Positions 9,372-18,517 of a DNA stretch of 64,000 nt are shown here, piece after piece. The position numbers and the translations under genes are program-made. Position 1 is the stretch's first letter. Each line of letters starts with the position of its first letter. Location of the stretch: the NCBI RefSeq assembly GCF_003231275.1, contig NZ_QKVL01000007.1:62001-126000 (forward strand). The letters run 5' to 3'. The DNA comes from Pseudomonas huaxiensis. Its GTDB lineage: Bacteria; Pseudomonadota; Gammaproteobacteria; Pseudomonadales; Pseudomonadaceae. The notes under the pieces are model-generated. The model worked only from the letters and a program-made list of their open reading frames with translations. It was not told the DNA's origin and made no database searches.

Positions 9372-10190
9372 ATGAAATTATCTTCTCTGCTAGGCGCGGG
9401 CCTGCTGGCTCTGACTGCGACCCAAGCCTTCGCCGGTGCCACCCTGGACCGTGTGGAGTCCCGCAAAGAGTTGGTCAACGTGCTGATGGAAAGCTATCCG
9501 CCGTTCTCCTTCCTCAATGAACAGAACCAGCTGGATGGTTTCGATGTCGATGTGGCCAAGGCTGTGGCTGACAAGCTGGGTGTGAAATTGCGCCTGGAAA
9601 CGCCGTCCTGGGACGTGATCGCCGCAGGACGCTGGAGCGGTCGCTACGACATCTGCATCTGCTCCATGACCCCGAGCAAGGCCCGCGCCGAGGTGTTCGC
9701 CTTCCCGGTCGAGTACTACGCCTCGCCCGCAGTGATCGTGGTCAACGCCAAGGACGAGCGCATTCACTCAGCCAAGGACCTCGACGGCCTGAAAGTCGGC
9801 CTGACCAGCGCCTCCAGCTACGAGAGCTACCTGAACAAGAACCTGGTGATCGAAGGCGCCGAAGACACCAAGCTTGAGTACCCCTTCGAAGCGGTGCAGA
9901 TCGCCCCGTACGACACCGACAACGTCGCCTTCCAGGATCTCGGCCTGGGCGCCGGCGTGCGCCTGGATGCCATCCTCACCAACCTGGTCACTGCCAAGCC
10001 ACGCCTGGATCAGGACAAGCGCTTCAAACTGGCCGGCGCGGCGCTCTATGAGGAGCCGAACTCGGTGGCCATCGAGAAAGGCGACGCTGAATGGGATGCC
10101 AAGGTTCGCGATGTCTTCGCGCAATTGAAGCAGGACGGCACCCTGACGCGCATTTCGCAGAAGTGGATCGGCGCCGACATCAGTAAATGA
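9372..10190 (+). CDS. Amino-acid ABC transporter periplasmic binding protein (family 3)
   Basis: 272 residues from the ATG of MKLSSLLGAGLLALTATQAFA, a classical signal peptide cleaved after AFA; a GTG nine bases earlier is less likely. The mature part is an SBP_bac_3 domain: MESYPPFSFLNEQNQLDGFDVDVAKAVADKLG, then WDVIAAGRWSGRYDICICSMTPSKAR and AVIVVNAKD. The permease gene starts within its stop codon. Facing a homocysteine methyltransferase gene, it may bind a methionine-related compound, but the ligand cannot be read from sequence. Confidence 0.88.
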   Translation: MKLSSLLGAGLLALTATQAFAGATLDRVESRKELVNVLMESYPPFSFLNEQNQLDGFDVDVAKAVADKLGVKLRLETPSWDVIAAGRWSGRYDICICSMTPSKARAEVFAFPVEYYASPAVIVVNAKDERIHSAKDLDGLKVGLTSASSYESYLNKNLVIEGAEDTKLEYPFEAVQIAPYDTDNVAFQDLGLGAGVRLDAILTNLVTAKPRLDQDKRFKLAGAALYEEPNSVAIEKGDAEWDAKVRDVFAQLKQDGTLTRISQKWIGADISK

Positions 10191-11011
10191 GCGCTCAACA
10201 ACAACTGCCGCCAAAGCCCGCCGAAACCCGCGCGGGCTTGCCGCTGCCGGGCTTTCGCGTCCGGCTCTACCTGACCTGGCTGGTCCTGCTACTGGTATTC
10301 GTGGGCTTCTTCCTGAGTTTTGATCTGAAGTTTTCGATCATCCTTGAGAAGTTTCCCAATCTGGCCGGCTTCAAACTCGGCCCCAACGGCTTCCTGCAAG
10401 GCGCCGCGCTGACCCTGTTCCTCTGCCTGTGTTCGATGGTCTGCTCGGTGGTGCTGGGCTTCGCCGCCGCGTTGGCGCGGCTGTCGCACAGCGCGGTGTT
10501 GCTGGGCATTGCCAGCTTCTACACCTCGTTCTTCCGCGGCACACCGCTGCTGATCCAGATCATGCTGCTCTACCTGGGCCTGCCGCAGATCGGCCTGGTG
10601 CCGGGCGCGATCACTGCGGGGATCATTGCCCTGTCGCTGAACTACGGCGCCTACCTGAGCGAAATCTTCCGCGCCGGCATCCTCGGCGTGGCCCAGGGCC
10701 AGCGTCAGGCGGCACTGGCGTTGGGCATGCGGCCGGCGACCATCTTCTGGCACGTCACCCTGCCCCAGGCCATGCGCACCATCATCCCGCCGGGGGCCAA
10801 CCAGTTCATCTCGATGCTCAAGGATTCATCGTTGATTTCGGTGATGGGCGTGTGGGAAGTGATGTTCCTCGCGCAGTCCTACGGGCGCTCCAGCTACCGC
10901 TATCTGGAAATGCTCACGACCGCGGCGCTGATCTACTGGCTGCTGTCGTTTGCCCTGGAACTGGTGCAGGCGCGGTTGGAGCGGTATTACGGGAAGGGGT
11001 ATCAGCGGTAA
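10187..11011 (+). CDS. Amino-acid ABC transporter permease (HisM/GlnP type)
   Basis: 274 residues, one permease of the polar-amino-acid uptake group with about six membrane segments: one near 30-50 and a cluster from 75 onward. The EAA loop is clear: GQRQAALALGMRPATIFWHVTLPQAMRTIIPP. The gene overlaps the binding-protein gene by four bases (ATGA). An unusually long N-terminal section separates the first membrane helix from the conserved permease core. No ATP-binding subunit gene follows; the next gene is on the opposite strand. Confidence 0.88.
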   Translation: MSAQQQLPPKPAETRAGLPLPGFRVRLYLTWLVLLLVFVGFFLSFDLKFSIILEKFPNLAGFKLGPNGFLQGAALTLFLCLCSMVCSVVLGFAAALARLSHSAVLLGIASFYTSFFRGTPLLIQIMLLYLGLPQIGLVPGAITAGIIALSLNYGAYLSEIFRAGILGVAQGQRQAALALGMRPATIFWHVTLPQAMRTIIPPGANQFISMLKDSSLISVMGVWEVMFLAQSYGRSSYRYLEMLTTAALIYWLLSFALELVQARLERYYGKGYQR

Positions 11012-11043
11012 ACGTGGGTGGCGCCAGCGATTTGGCTGCTCAC

Positions 11044-11322
11044 TCAGCGCAACCGATCCGGCCGCCTCATGACCCCCATCTGCAAACCGAACGGCCGGAA
11101 CACGGCATTCAGCGAATTGAGTGTCGGGTTCCCTTCGCCCTGTTCAATCTGAATCAGGGTCCGCACCGAAATCTTGCACATCTTCGCAAACTGGGTTTGC
11201 TGCATCTTGGCGACTTCGACCCGCAACCGACGCACGGCGGCACCCAATTCCAGTGAGCCATCGGCGATACCCGCCATTACGCTTTCGATCAGCAACCCTC
11301 GAATCTCGATCGAAACCGTCAT
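11044..11322 (-). CDS. hipB: HipB-like antitoxin, XRE/Cro helix-turn-helix protein
   Basis: 92 residues. A single XRE domain in the centre reads LRRLRVEVAKMQQTQFAKMCKISVRTLIQIEQGEGNPTLNSLNAVFRPFG. It would bind DNA and neutralise the HipA-like kinase encoded just upstream on the same strand; the two genes overlap by four bases. In the classic E. coli operon hipB comes first, so the order here is reversed. The three palindromes upstream of hipA (12675-12771) are the likely operators. Name given by family and pairing. Confidence 0.83.
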   Translation of the reverse strand: MTVSIEIRGLLIESVMAGIADGSLELGAAVRRLRVEVAKMQQTQFAKMCKISVRTLIQIEQGEGNPTLNSLNAVFRPFGLQMGVMRRPDRLR

Positions 11323-12644
11323 AGCAACTCCCAGTCCTTCATGCGTTGTTCAAGGTTTTTCAAAGCGATCGCCGGGTGATTCATGACGGCGTCCGACAAA
11401 CCCAGCCCGGACAGAAGATCGGGTAACGCCAGCAAGCCACGGGCATCTTGGCGCAATGTTTCAAACACCTGATCCGGATTCACCAGAGGCTTGAGAAGCT
11501 GACAGGCCGCACGCCAATCAACCTCCCCGCCACGCTCCACGGGCGAGGACCACTTGGTAGTCCGGGTGATGCCCTCAGCGTCCATCACCATGGGCGCAAG
11601 GTCATAGATCGGCGCCAGCCGCAGCGCGTCCTTGCCACGAATAATCGCCGTGTTGCGCCCATGGTTGTCGGAGTTGCCGAGAATCTTGTTGATCAGATCA
11701 CGGCGCAAATATTCCGCCACCAGATCAGGCACCTGATCCTTCTGCCCGGCATTTATCCACAGGGCGGCGAGCCTCTGGATAACCTCCAGATGATCCATTC
11801 GGCTACCCGGCTCGGTCACCCCCGCCAGCGAATACACCGACTCCACCGCCAATCGCTCAACACCGGAAGCACCGATCCGGCGGTCAAAGCGCTTCATCCA
11901 GAGGCTGGGCTTATCGGCCTCTTTCAGGTCCAGTTCGGCAGTGGCTACCGTGTCGATACCAAGGCGTTGCAGCGCCGTGTAGTAGAGGTGTTCGGCACGC
12001 AAGATGGTCTGATCGTTGCCTAGCGCCTGGTTACGAGAAAACTTCACAAACCAGTGGCAGGCAGCGTCCTCGTCATTCAGCACCGCATCCGGATAGAGCT
12101 GCCCGTCCCGCCCTTCTGTCAGCAGCAGCTTGGGCGCCTCGCCCCCCGCCCCCGTCGCCCCACCAATAGCCGCGCCCTGCTCGTAGGCATATTCAAGAAA
12201 GCGCTGATCGCGACTGACGACATCCTCGAAGCTGAACCCCATCGGGGCGCTGGTATCCAGGGCCTCGGCCGATTCCTTGATGCGCAGATTGCCAATCGGT
12301 GCCGGCGTGCTGCGCGTCAGCAAGAAGATGTCGTCAGCCAGCGTCTCCGGCTTTTCTCGCCCAATGTGTTTGAGCAAAAAGCGCTTGGCCGCTCCTGAGG
12401 GTGCGATGTCATAGAGAAAGGCCGGCGCCTTTCTCGATTGATGAGTATCGAAATCCACCGGTAGCGCGGCGCTGACGGCCTTGTCGAGGGTGGTCTGGTA
12501 GGCGTCCAGATTGGATTTCACATAGGCCGAGGTGTAAGCGAATTGGCAAGGACTCTGAAAACCGTCTTCTGGTTGAGAGAAGGTCAAAGTCATGGCGTCC
12601 TGCCACTCGCTTTGGGCGAACAATTGGAGGGTCAACGGGTACAT
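11319..12644 (-). CDS. hipA: HipA-like serine/threonine kinase toxin
   Basis: 441 residues, a full-length HipA kinase. Visible parts are a glycine-rich loop GGATGAGGEAPK (161-172), the ATP-binding lysine Lys201 in HWFVKFSR, the catalytic loop GNSDNHGRN (323-331, Asp326 and Asn331) and the metal-binding Asp348 in IYDLAP, so the active site looks intact. E. coli HipA phosphorylates glutamyl-tRNA synthetase and causes persistence; the target here is unknown. The N-terminal part (1-140) is more divergent. The gene is transcribed first and its stop overlaps the antitoxin start by four bases. Confidence 0.88.
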   Translation of the reverse strand: MYPLTLQLFAQSEWQDAMTLTFSQPEDGFQSPCQFAYTSAYVKSNLDAYQTTLDKAVSAALPVDFDTHQSRKAPAFLYDIAPSGAAKRFLLKHIGREKPETLADDIFLLTRSTPAPIGNLRIKESAEALDTSAPMGFSFEDVVSRDQRFLEYAYEQGAAIGGATGAGGEAPKLLLTEGRDGQLYPDAVLNDEDAACHWFVKFSRNQALGNDQTILRAEHLYYTALQRLGIDTVATAELDLKEADKPSLWMKRFDRRIGASGVERLAVESVYSLAGVTEPGSRMDHLEVIQRLAALWINAGQKDQVPDLVAEYLRRDLINKILGNSDNHGRNTAIIRGKDALRLAPIYDLAPMVMDAEGITRTTKWSSPVERGGEVDWRAACQLLKPLVNPDQVFETLRQDARGLLALPDLLSGLGLSDAVMNHPAIALKNLEQRMKDWELL

Positions 12645-12674
12645 ATCGGCCTCTCTCAGCTAAAGCATCTGATC

Positions 12675-12771
12675 TGCAATATAGTGCAAATTCTGAGGCC
12701 TAATAGGTAAATTTTCTGCATTTAAGTGCAGATATTTTCAAGGCTCATACGATTTTCTGCATTTAAATGCA
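12675..12771 (-). promoter_or_regulatory. Three evenly spaced HipB-type operators
   Basis: TGCA-N6-TGCA occurs three times upstream of hipA: TGCAATATAGTGCA (12675-12688), TGCATTTAAGTGCA (12717-12730, extended to CTGCA...TGCAG) and TGCATTTAAATGCA (12758-12771, fully palindromic). Centres are 42 and 41 bases apart, four helical turns, so bound dimers would lie on one face of the DNA. The region is AT-rich compared with its surroundings. Confidence 0.75.
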
Positions 12772-12782
12772 TATAATCAAAC

Positions 12783-12809
12783 GAAAAAAAGGGGAGCAAT
12801 TCGCTCCCC
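12783..12809 (-). terminator. Terminator of pycAB
   Basis: On the minus strand GGGGAGC-GAATT-GCTCCCC followed by seven T residues, 33 bases beyond the pycB stop. Confidence 0.9.
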
Positions 12810-12841
12810 ATGAGGTTAACCGTTTACTGCCGAGGGCTTGA

Positions 12842-14650
12842 TCAGCCCTCGATCTCGATCAGGATTTCGCCCGGGTTGACCCGGTCGCCCTTGGCAACGT
12901 GGATGGCGGTGACTTTGCCGGCAATCGGCGATTGCACTTCGGTTTCCATCTTCATCGCTTCGGTGATGAGCACTGCCTGACCGGCCTTGACCGTATCGCC
13001 TTCCTTGACCAGGACATCGACGATGTTGCCCGGCATGGTGGTGCTGATATGGCCCGGTGCAGTGGCCTGCTTGCGCTTGCTGCCACCACCGCCGACGAAC
13101 TCGTTGAGCGGTTCGAACACCACTTCTTCCGGCATGCCGTCGATGGACAGGTAGAAGTGACGCTTGCCTTCGGCCTTGACGCCCACACCGGTGATGTCGA
13201 CGCGGTAGGTCTCGCCGTGCACATCGATGACGAACTCGGTTGGCACGCCTTCACCGCTGGCCGAGGCCACGGCGCCAGCTTCCGGTATCGGCAGCAGCAC
13301 TTCTGGGGTCAGGGTGCCGGCTTCGCGCTCTTCGAGGAACTTGCGCCCGATATCCGGGAACATGGCGAAGGTCAGGACGTCTTCTTCCGACTTGGCCAGA
13401 GCGCCGATGTCCGCGCGCAGTTTGGTCATTTCCGGCTTCAGCAGGTCCGCCGGACGCACGTCGATCACTTCTTCGCTGCCGATGGCCTGGCGACGCAGTT
13501 GCTCGCTGACCACGCCCGGCGCCTTGCCGTAGCCGCCTTGCAGGTAGAGCTTCACTTCGTTGGTGATGGTCTTGTAGCGCTCGCCGGCCAGTACGTTGAA
13601 GAACGCCTGGGTGCCAACGATCTGCGAAGTCGGGGTCACCAGCGGCGGGAAGCCGAGGTCTTCACGGACTCGCGGGATCTCCGCCAGCACTTCGTTCATG
13701 CGGTTCAGCGCGCCCTGCTCTTTGAGCTGGTTGGCCAGGTTGGAAATCATGCCGCCGGGCACCTGGTTGACCTGAACACGGGTGTCGACCGAGGTGAATT
13801 CGCTTTCGAACTGGTGGTATTTCTTACGCACAGCGTAGAAGTACAGGCCGATTTCCTGCAGCAGTTGCAGATCCAGACCGGTGTCGAATTCGCTGCCCTT
13901 GAGCGCGGCGACCATCGATTCGGTACCCGGGTGGCTAGTGCCCCAGGCGAAGCTGGAGATGGCGGTGTCAATGTGATCCGCGCCGTTCTCGATCGCCTTG
14001 AGCTGGCACATGGCAGCCAGGCCGGCGGTGTCATGCGAGTGGATGAACACGGGCAGCGATTGCTCGGCTTTCAGCGCCTTGACCAGTTCGCCGGTGGCGT
14101 ACGGGGTCAGCAGGCCGGCCATGTCCTTGATCGCGATGGAGTCGCAACCCATGGCTTCCATTTGCTTGGCCTGGGCGACGAAGGCGTCGATGGTGTGAAC
14201 CGGGCTGGTGGTGTAGGCGATGGTGCCCTGGGCATGCTTGCCGGCGGCCTTCACCGCTTCGATGGCCACGCGCAGGTTACGCACGTCGTTCATTGCGTCG
14301 AAGATGCGGAAGACGTCGATGCCGTTGACCGCAGCTTTGGCGACGAACGCCTTGACCACGTCATCGCTGTAATGGCGGTAGCCCAGCAAGTTCTGGCCGC
14401 GCAGGAGCATTTGCAGGCGGGTGTTGGGCAACGCCGCGCGCAGTTTGCGCAGGCGCTCCCACGGGTCTTCCTTGAGGAAGCGCACGCAGGCGTCGAAGGT
14501 CGCGCCGCCCCAGACTTCCAGCGACCAGTAGCCGACTTTGTCGAGCTTGTCGCAGATCGGCAGCATGTCGTCGGTGCGCATGCGGGTGGCCAGCAGGGAC
14601 TGGTGGGCGTCGCGCAGGATTGTGTCGGTTACGAAAATTTTCTTGGACAT
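12842..14650 (-). CDS. pycB: Pyruvate carboxylase subunit B (carboxyltransferase plus biotin carrier)
   Basis: 602 residues. The HMGL-like carboxyltransferase barrel begins VTDTILRDAHQSLLATRMRTDDM with WGGATFDACVRFL, the conserved-carboxylase domain follows, and the C-terminus is a biotinyl domain with the EAMKMETEVQSP biotin-lysine motif. With PycA it forms the two-subunit pyruvate carboxylase that makes oxaloacetate for gluconeogenesis and anaplerosis. The frame is open slightly upstream, but the ATG of MSKKIFVTDT with GAGG-rich upstream bases was chosen. It lies 10 bases after pycA, in the order also known for P. aeruginosa. The alternative name oadA (oxaloacetate decarboxylase alpha) reflects homology; no sodium-pump subunits are present. 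Confidence 0.93.
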   Translation of the reverse strand: MSKKIFVTDTILRDAHQSLLATRMRTDDMLPICDKLDKVGYWSLEVWGGATFDACVRFLKEDPWERLRKLRAALPNTRLQMLLRGQNLLGYRHYSDDVVKAFVAKAAVNGIDVFRIFDAMNDVRNLRVAIEAVKAAGKHAQGTIAYTTSPVHTIDAFVAQAKQMEAMGCDSIAIKDMAGLLTPYATGELVKALKAEQSLPVFIHSHDTAGLAAMCQLKAIENGADHIDTAISSFAWGTSHPGTESMVAALKGSEFDTGLDLQLLQEIGLYFYAVRKKYHQFESEFTSVDTRVQVNQVPGGMISNLANQLKEQGALNRMNEVLAEIPRVREDLGFPPLVTPTSQIVGTQAFFNVLAGERYKTITNEVKLYLQGGYGKAPGVVSEQLRRQAIGSEEVIDVRPADLLKPEMTKLRADIGALAKSEEDVLTFAMFPDIGRKFLEEREAGTLTPEVLLPIPEAGAVASASGEGVPTEFVIDVHGETYRVDITGVGVKAEGKRHFYLSIDGMPEEVVFEPLNEFVGGGGSKRKQATAPGHISTTMPGNIVDVLVKEGDTVKAGQAVLITEAMKMETEVQSPIAGKVTAIHVAKGDRVNPGEILIEIEG

Positions 14651-14660
14651 TATGGGTTCC

Positions 14661-16076
<1,416 letters not shown>

Positions 16077-16265
16077 TGGATTCTTCCCAAAGCCGCTGGA
16101 CAAACGACCGGGCTCTGCCGGTCGGCGCGTGACCAGAGCTAGCTGGCCAGTCGCACAAACACCCTAGCGCTGTAGGTGAATAAACAAAAATCAATATTTG
16201 TTAGAGGCTCCATTAGCAAAAGCTTATAGTGCTGTTACAAGGTTTTGCCACGGGCTGGGGATAAC

Positions 16266-17228
16266 ATGCGTAAGTCATTGATGCGTATGACATTGCGTCA
16301 ATTGCAGATCTTCAATGAAGTGTGCGATTTGCGCTCGTACAGCCGCGCCGCAGAGGAAATGGCGCTGACGCAACCCGCCGTTAGTCTACAGATCCGCCAG
16401 CTCGAAGAACTGGTGGGCCAGCCTCTGTTCGAGTACGTCGGCAAGAAACTCTACCTCACCGAAGCCGCCGAGGCTCTGCAGCGCGCCAGCCGGGACATCT
16501 TCGGCCGCCTGGAAAGCCTCGACATGCAGCTTTCCGACATGCAGGGCTCGTTGCAGGGCCAACTGAAGTTGGCGGTCGAGTCGAGCGCCAAGTACTTCGT
16601 GCCGCACTTGTTCGCGGCGTTCAAGAAACTCCATCCCGAGGTCAACCTGACGCTCACGGTGGTCAACCGCGCCCAGGCGATCCGGCGCCTTTCCGACAAC
16701 CGTGACGATCTGATCATCATGTCCATGGTCCCGCAGGACATGGGCCTGGAATTTCTGCCCTTCCTCAACAACCCGATCGTTGCCGTCGCCCCACCCGACC
16801 ACCCGCTGTGCAAGCTGGACAGCTTGCGCCTGCAGGATCTGGAGCCGCATACGCTGCTGGTGCGTGAGCAAGGCTCCGGCACCCGCAAGGCCTGCGAGGA
16901 GTACTTCAAGGAAAAGCGCGTGCACTTCACCCAGACGCTGGAAGTGGCCTCGGCCGACGCCCAGCGCGAATGCGTGATTGCCGGGCTGGGCATCGCCCTG
17001 CTGACCCGTCATGCGTTGAATATGGAGTTGGCGACCGGCGTCCTCCGCGAGCTGCCGGTGGAAGAACTGCCGCTGTATCGGAGCTGGTGCGTGGTGCAAT
17101 CCAAGGCCAAGCGGCAGTCGCCGGTGGCCTTGGCGTTTCTTGCGTTCATTCGCAGCGAACGTGTGCAGATCAGCGCGCTTGTTGAGCGTTTCTCTGGGGT
17201 TCTGCCGCCGATACCTGCCACAGATTGA
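16266..17228 (+). CDS. pycR: LysR-family regulator of pyruvate carboxylase (PycR-like)
   Basis: 320 residues. The N-terminal winged helix reads MTLRQLQIFNEVCDLRSYSRAAEEMALTQPAVSLQIRQLEELVGQPLFEYVGKKLYLTEAAE, followed by a LysR_substrate domain (about 95-305). It is divergent from pycA, the standard arrangement for autoregulated LysR control, and the P. aeruginosa gene in this position is known as pycR. ATG at 16266 is preferred to an earlier TTG; a further in-frame Met lies five codons on. Its 3' end overlaps the small convergent gene by 59 bases. Confidence 0.88.
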   Translation: MRKSLMRMTLRQLQIFNEVCDLRSYSRAAEEMALTQPAVSLQIRQLEELVGQPLFEYVGKKLYLTEAAEALQRASRDIFGRLESLDMQLSDMQGSLQGQLKLAVESSAKYFVPHLFAAFKKLHPEVNLTLTVVNRAQAIRRLSDNRDDLIIMSMVPQDMGLEFLPFLNNPIVAVAPPDHPLCKLDSLRLQDLEPHTLLVREQGSGTRKACEEYFKEKRVHFTQTLEVASADAQRECVIAGLGIALLTRHALNMELATGVLRELPVEELPLYRSWCVVQSKAKRQSPVALAFLAFIRSERVQISALVERFSGVLPPIPATD

Positions 17229-17388
17229 CGGCTTGCAGGTCGGGGTAGTCGGTGATGTCCTGGAGCAGGCGGCGCTGCTCGCAGTAGCTTTCGATCGCGC
17301 GGCGATACTCCATGCGGCGCAGGTCTTTTTCCTGTTGCTTACGGGATTTGGCGCTGGGCTGATACGAGCCATCGAGTTCACGAGCCAT
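17170..17388 (-). CDS. Small basic protein, PA3496-like
   Basis: 72 residues, highly charged: MARELDGSYQPSAKSRKQQE, then DLRRMEYRRAIESYCEQRRLLQDITDYPDL. The RRAIE-Y-EQRRL core resembles a family of small Pseudomonas proteins annotated after PA3496 as putative envelope-integrity proteins; function unknown. No signal peptide or membrane segment. Its last 59 bases overlap the end of the convergent LysR gene, so one of the two could be mis-called, but the codon pattern and motif support this frame. Confidence 0.6.
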   Translation of the reverse strand: MARELDGSYQPSAKSRKQQEKDLRRMEYRRAIESYCEQRRLLQDITDYPDLQAVNLWQVSAAEPQRNAQQAR

Positions 17389-17484
17389 TGCATATCTCCC
17401 TGATCGAGTGCGGGAGTTTCAGCCTGACTGGCAAAGTTGACGGTTTGACGGCGAGCGGGTGACAGAGGCGTTAAATGCAGTGGC

Positions 17485-17549
17485 AAGCTACAAGCTGCAA
17501 GCCGCAAGAAAAAGCAGGGTCGCAGGGTCAACGTGCTTTCTTGTAGCTT
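17485..17549. repeat. REP-like inverted repeat at the hexR stop
   Basis: AAGCTACAAG at 17485-17494 and CTTGTAGCTT at 17540-17549 face each other; the left arm continues as AAGCTACAAGCTGCAAGC, a second common Pseudomonas interspersed repeat type. The right arm includes the hexR stop codon and may help end transcription. Confidence 0.6.
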
Positions 17550-18414
17550 AATCTTCCACGTTTTTCAGTGACTTGGGCGACAACCGCAGGCTGCGCAAGC
17601 TGCGCTTGACGCTCTTGAGGTGGTTGACCAGGCTCGGACCGCGGGCCATGGCCACGCCCATGGCCAGCACGTCGATCACCACCAGGTGAGCGATACGCGA
17701 GGTCAGCGGGGTATAGATTTCGGTGTCTTCATGGACATCGATGGCCAGGTTGACCGTCGACAGCTCGGCCAGAGGCGTCTGGCTCGGGCAGAGGGTTATG
17801 AGCGTGGCGCCGCTTTCACGCACGAGGTTCGCGGTGATCAGCAGGTCCTTGGAACGACCGGACTGGGAAATGCACACCGCCACGTCGCCGGGCTTGAGGG
17901 TTACCGCCGACATGGCTTGCATGTGCGGGTCGGAGTACGCCGCCGCGCTGAGCAGCAGGCGGAAAAACTTGTGCTGGGCATCGGCCGCCACCGCACCGGA
18001 AGCGCCGAAACCATAGAACTCGACACGCTGGGCCTGCGCCATGGCAGTCACCGCGCGCTGCAGGGCTTGTGCGTCGAGGTTCTCGCGCACTTCCATCAGG
18101 GTGTGCAGGGTGGTGTCGAAGATTTTCAGGCTGTAGTCGGCGACCGAGTCATCTTCATGGATGGCAAACTGACCGAAACTGGCACCGGCCGCGAGGCTCT
18201 GTGCCAGCTTGAGTTTCAGGTCCTGAAAGCCCGAGCAGCCAATCGCCCGGCAGAAACGCACGATGGTCGGCTCACTGATACCAACGTTGTGCGCCAGATC
18301 AGCCATGGAGCTGTGCATGACCGCCGCAGGGTCAAGCAATACGTGGTCGGCAACCTTGAGTTCCGATTTGCGTAGCAGGTGGCGCGACTGGGCGATGTGT
18401 TGCAACAGATTCAA
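17548..18414 (-). CDS. hexR: HexR-type RpiR-family regulator of sugar catabolism
   Basis: 288 residues. An RpiR-type HTH at the N-terminus (SMADLAHNVGISEPTIVRFCRAIGCSGFQDLKLKLA) is followed by a SIS phosphosugar-binding domain (about 125-255) with YGFGASGAVAADAQHKFFRL and CISQSGRSKDLLITANL. HexR senses 2-keto-3-deoxy-6-phosphogluconate and represses zwf, edd and gap genes in Pseudomonas. It is divergent from a glucose-6-phosphate dehydrogenase gene with a palindrome between them. As this is the pyc-linked locus rather than the classical edd-glk or zwf-pgl-eda cluster, it may be a HexR paralogue. Confidence 0.83.
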   Translation of the reverse strand: MNLLQHIAQSRHLLRKSELKVADHVLLDPAAVMHSSMADLAHNVGISEPTIVRFCRAIGCSGFQDLKLKLAQSLAAGASFGQFAIHEDDSVADYSLKIFDTTLHTLMEVRENLDAQALQRAVTAMAQAQRVEFYGFGASGAVAADAQHKFFRLLLSAAAYSDPHMQAMSAVTLKPGDVAVCISQSGRSKDLLITANLVRESGATLITLCPSQTPLAELSTVNLAIDVHEDTEIYTPLTSRIAHLVVIDVLAMGVAMARGPSLVNHLKSVKRSLRSLRLSPKSLKNVED

Positions 18415-18456
18415 TGGCGGGACTCGGTTATGATCGGCTGGCCGGTTGTAGCAATC

Positions 18457-18472
18457 TTGTAGTTATACTACA
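18457..18472. promoter_or_regulatory. HexR-type operator
   Basis: TTGTAGTTATACTACA contains the perfect 15-base palindrome TGTAGT-TAT-ACTACA between the divergent hexR-like and zwf genes. It resembles the TTGT-N7/8-ACAA sites described for Pseudomonas HexR, though the right arm is ACAT rather than ACAA. Confidence 0.6.
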
Positions 18473-18517
18473 TGACCAGCGAACCGCCCAGCTAAACGAA
18501 TCAGGAGTGTGGTGGCA

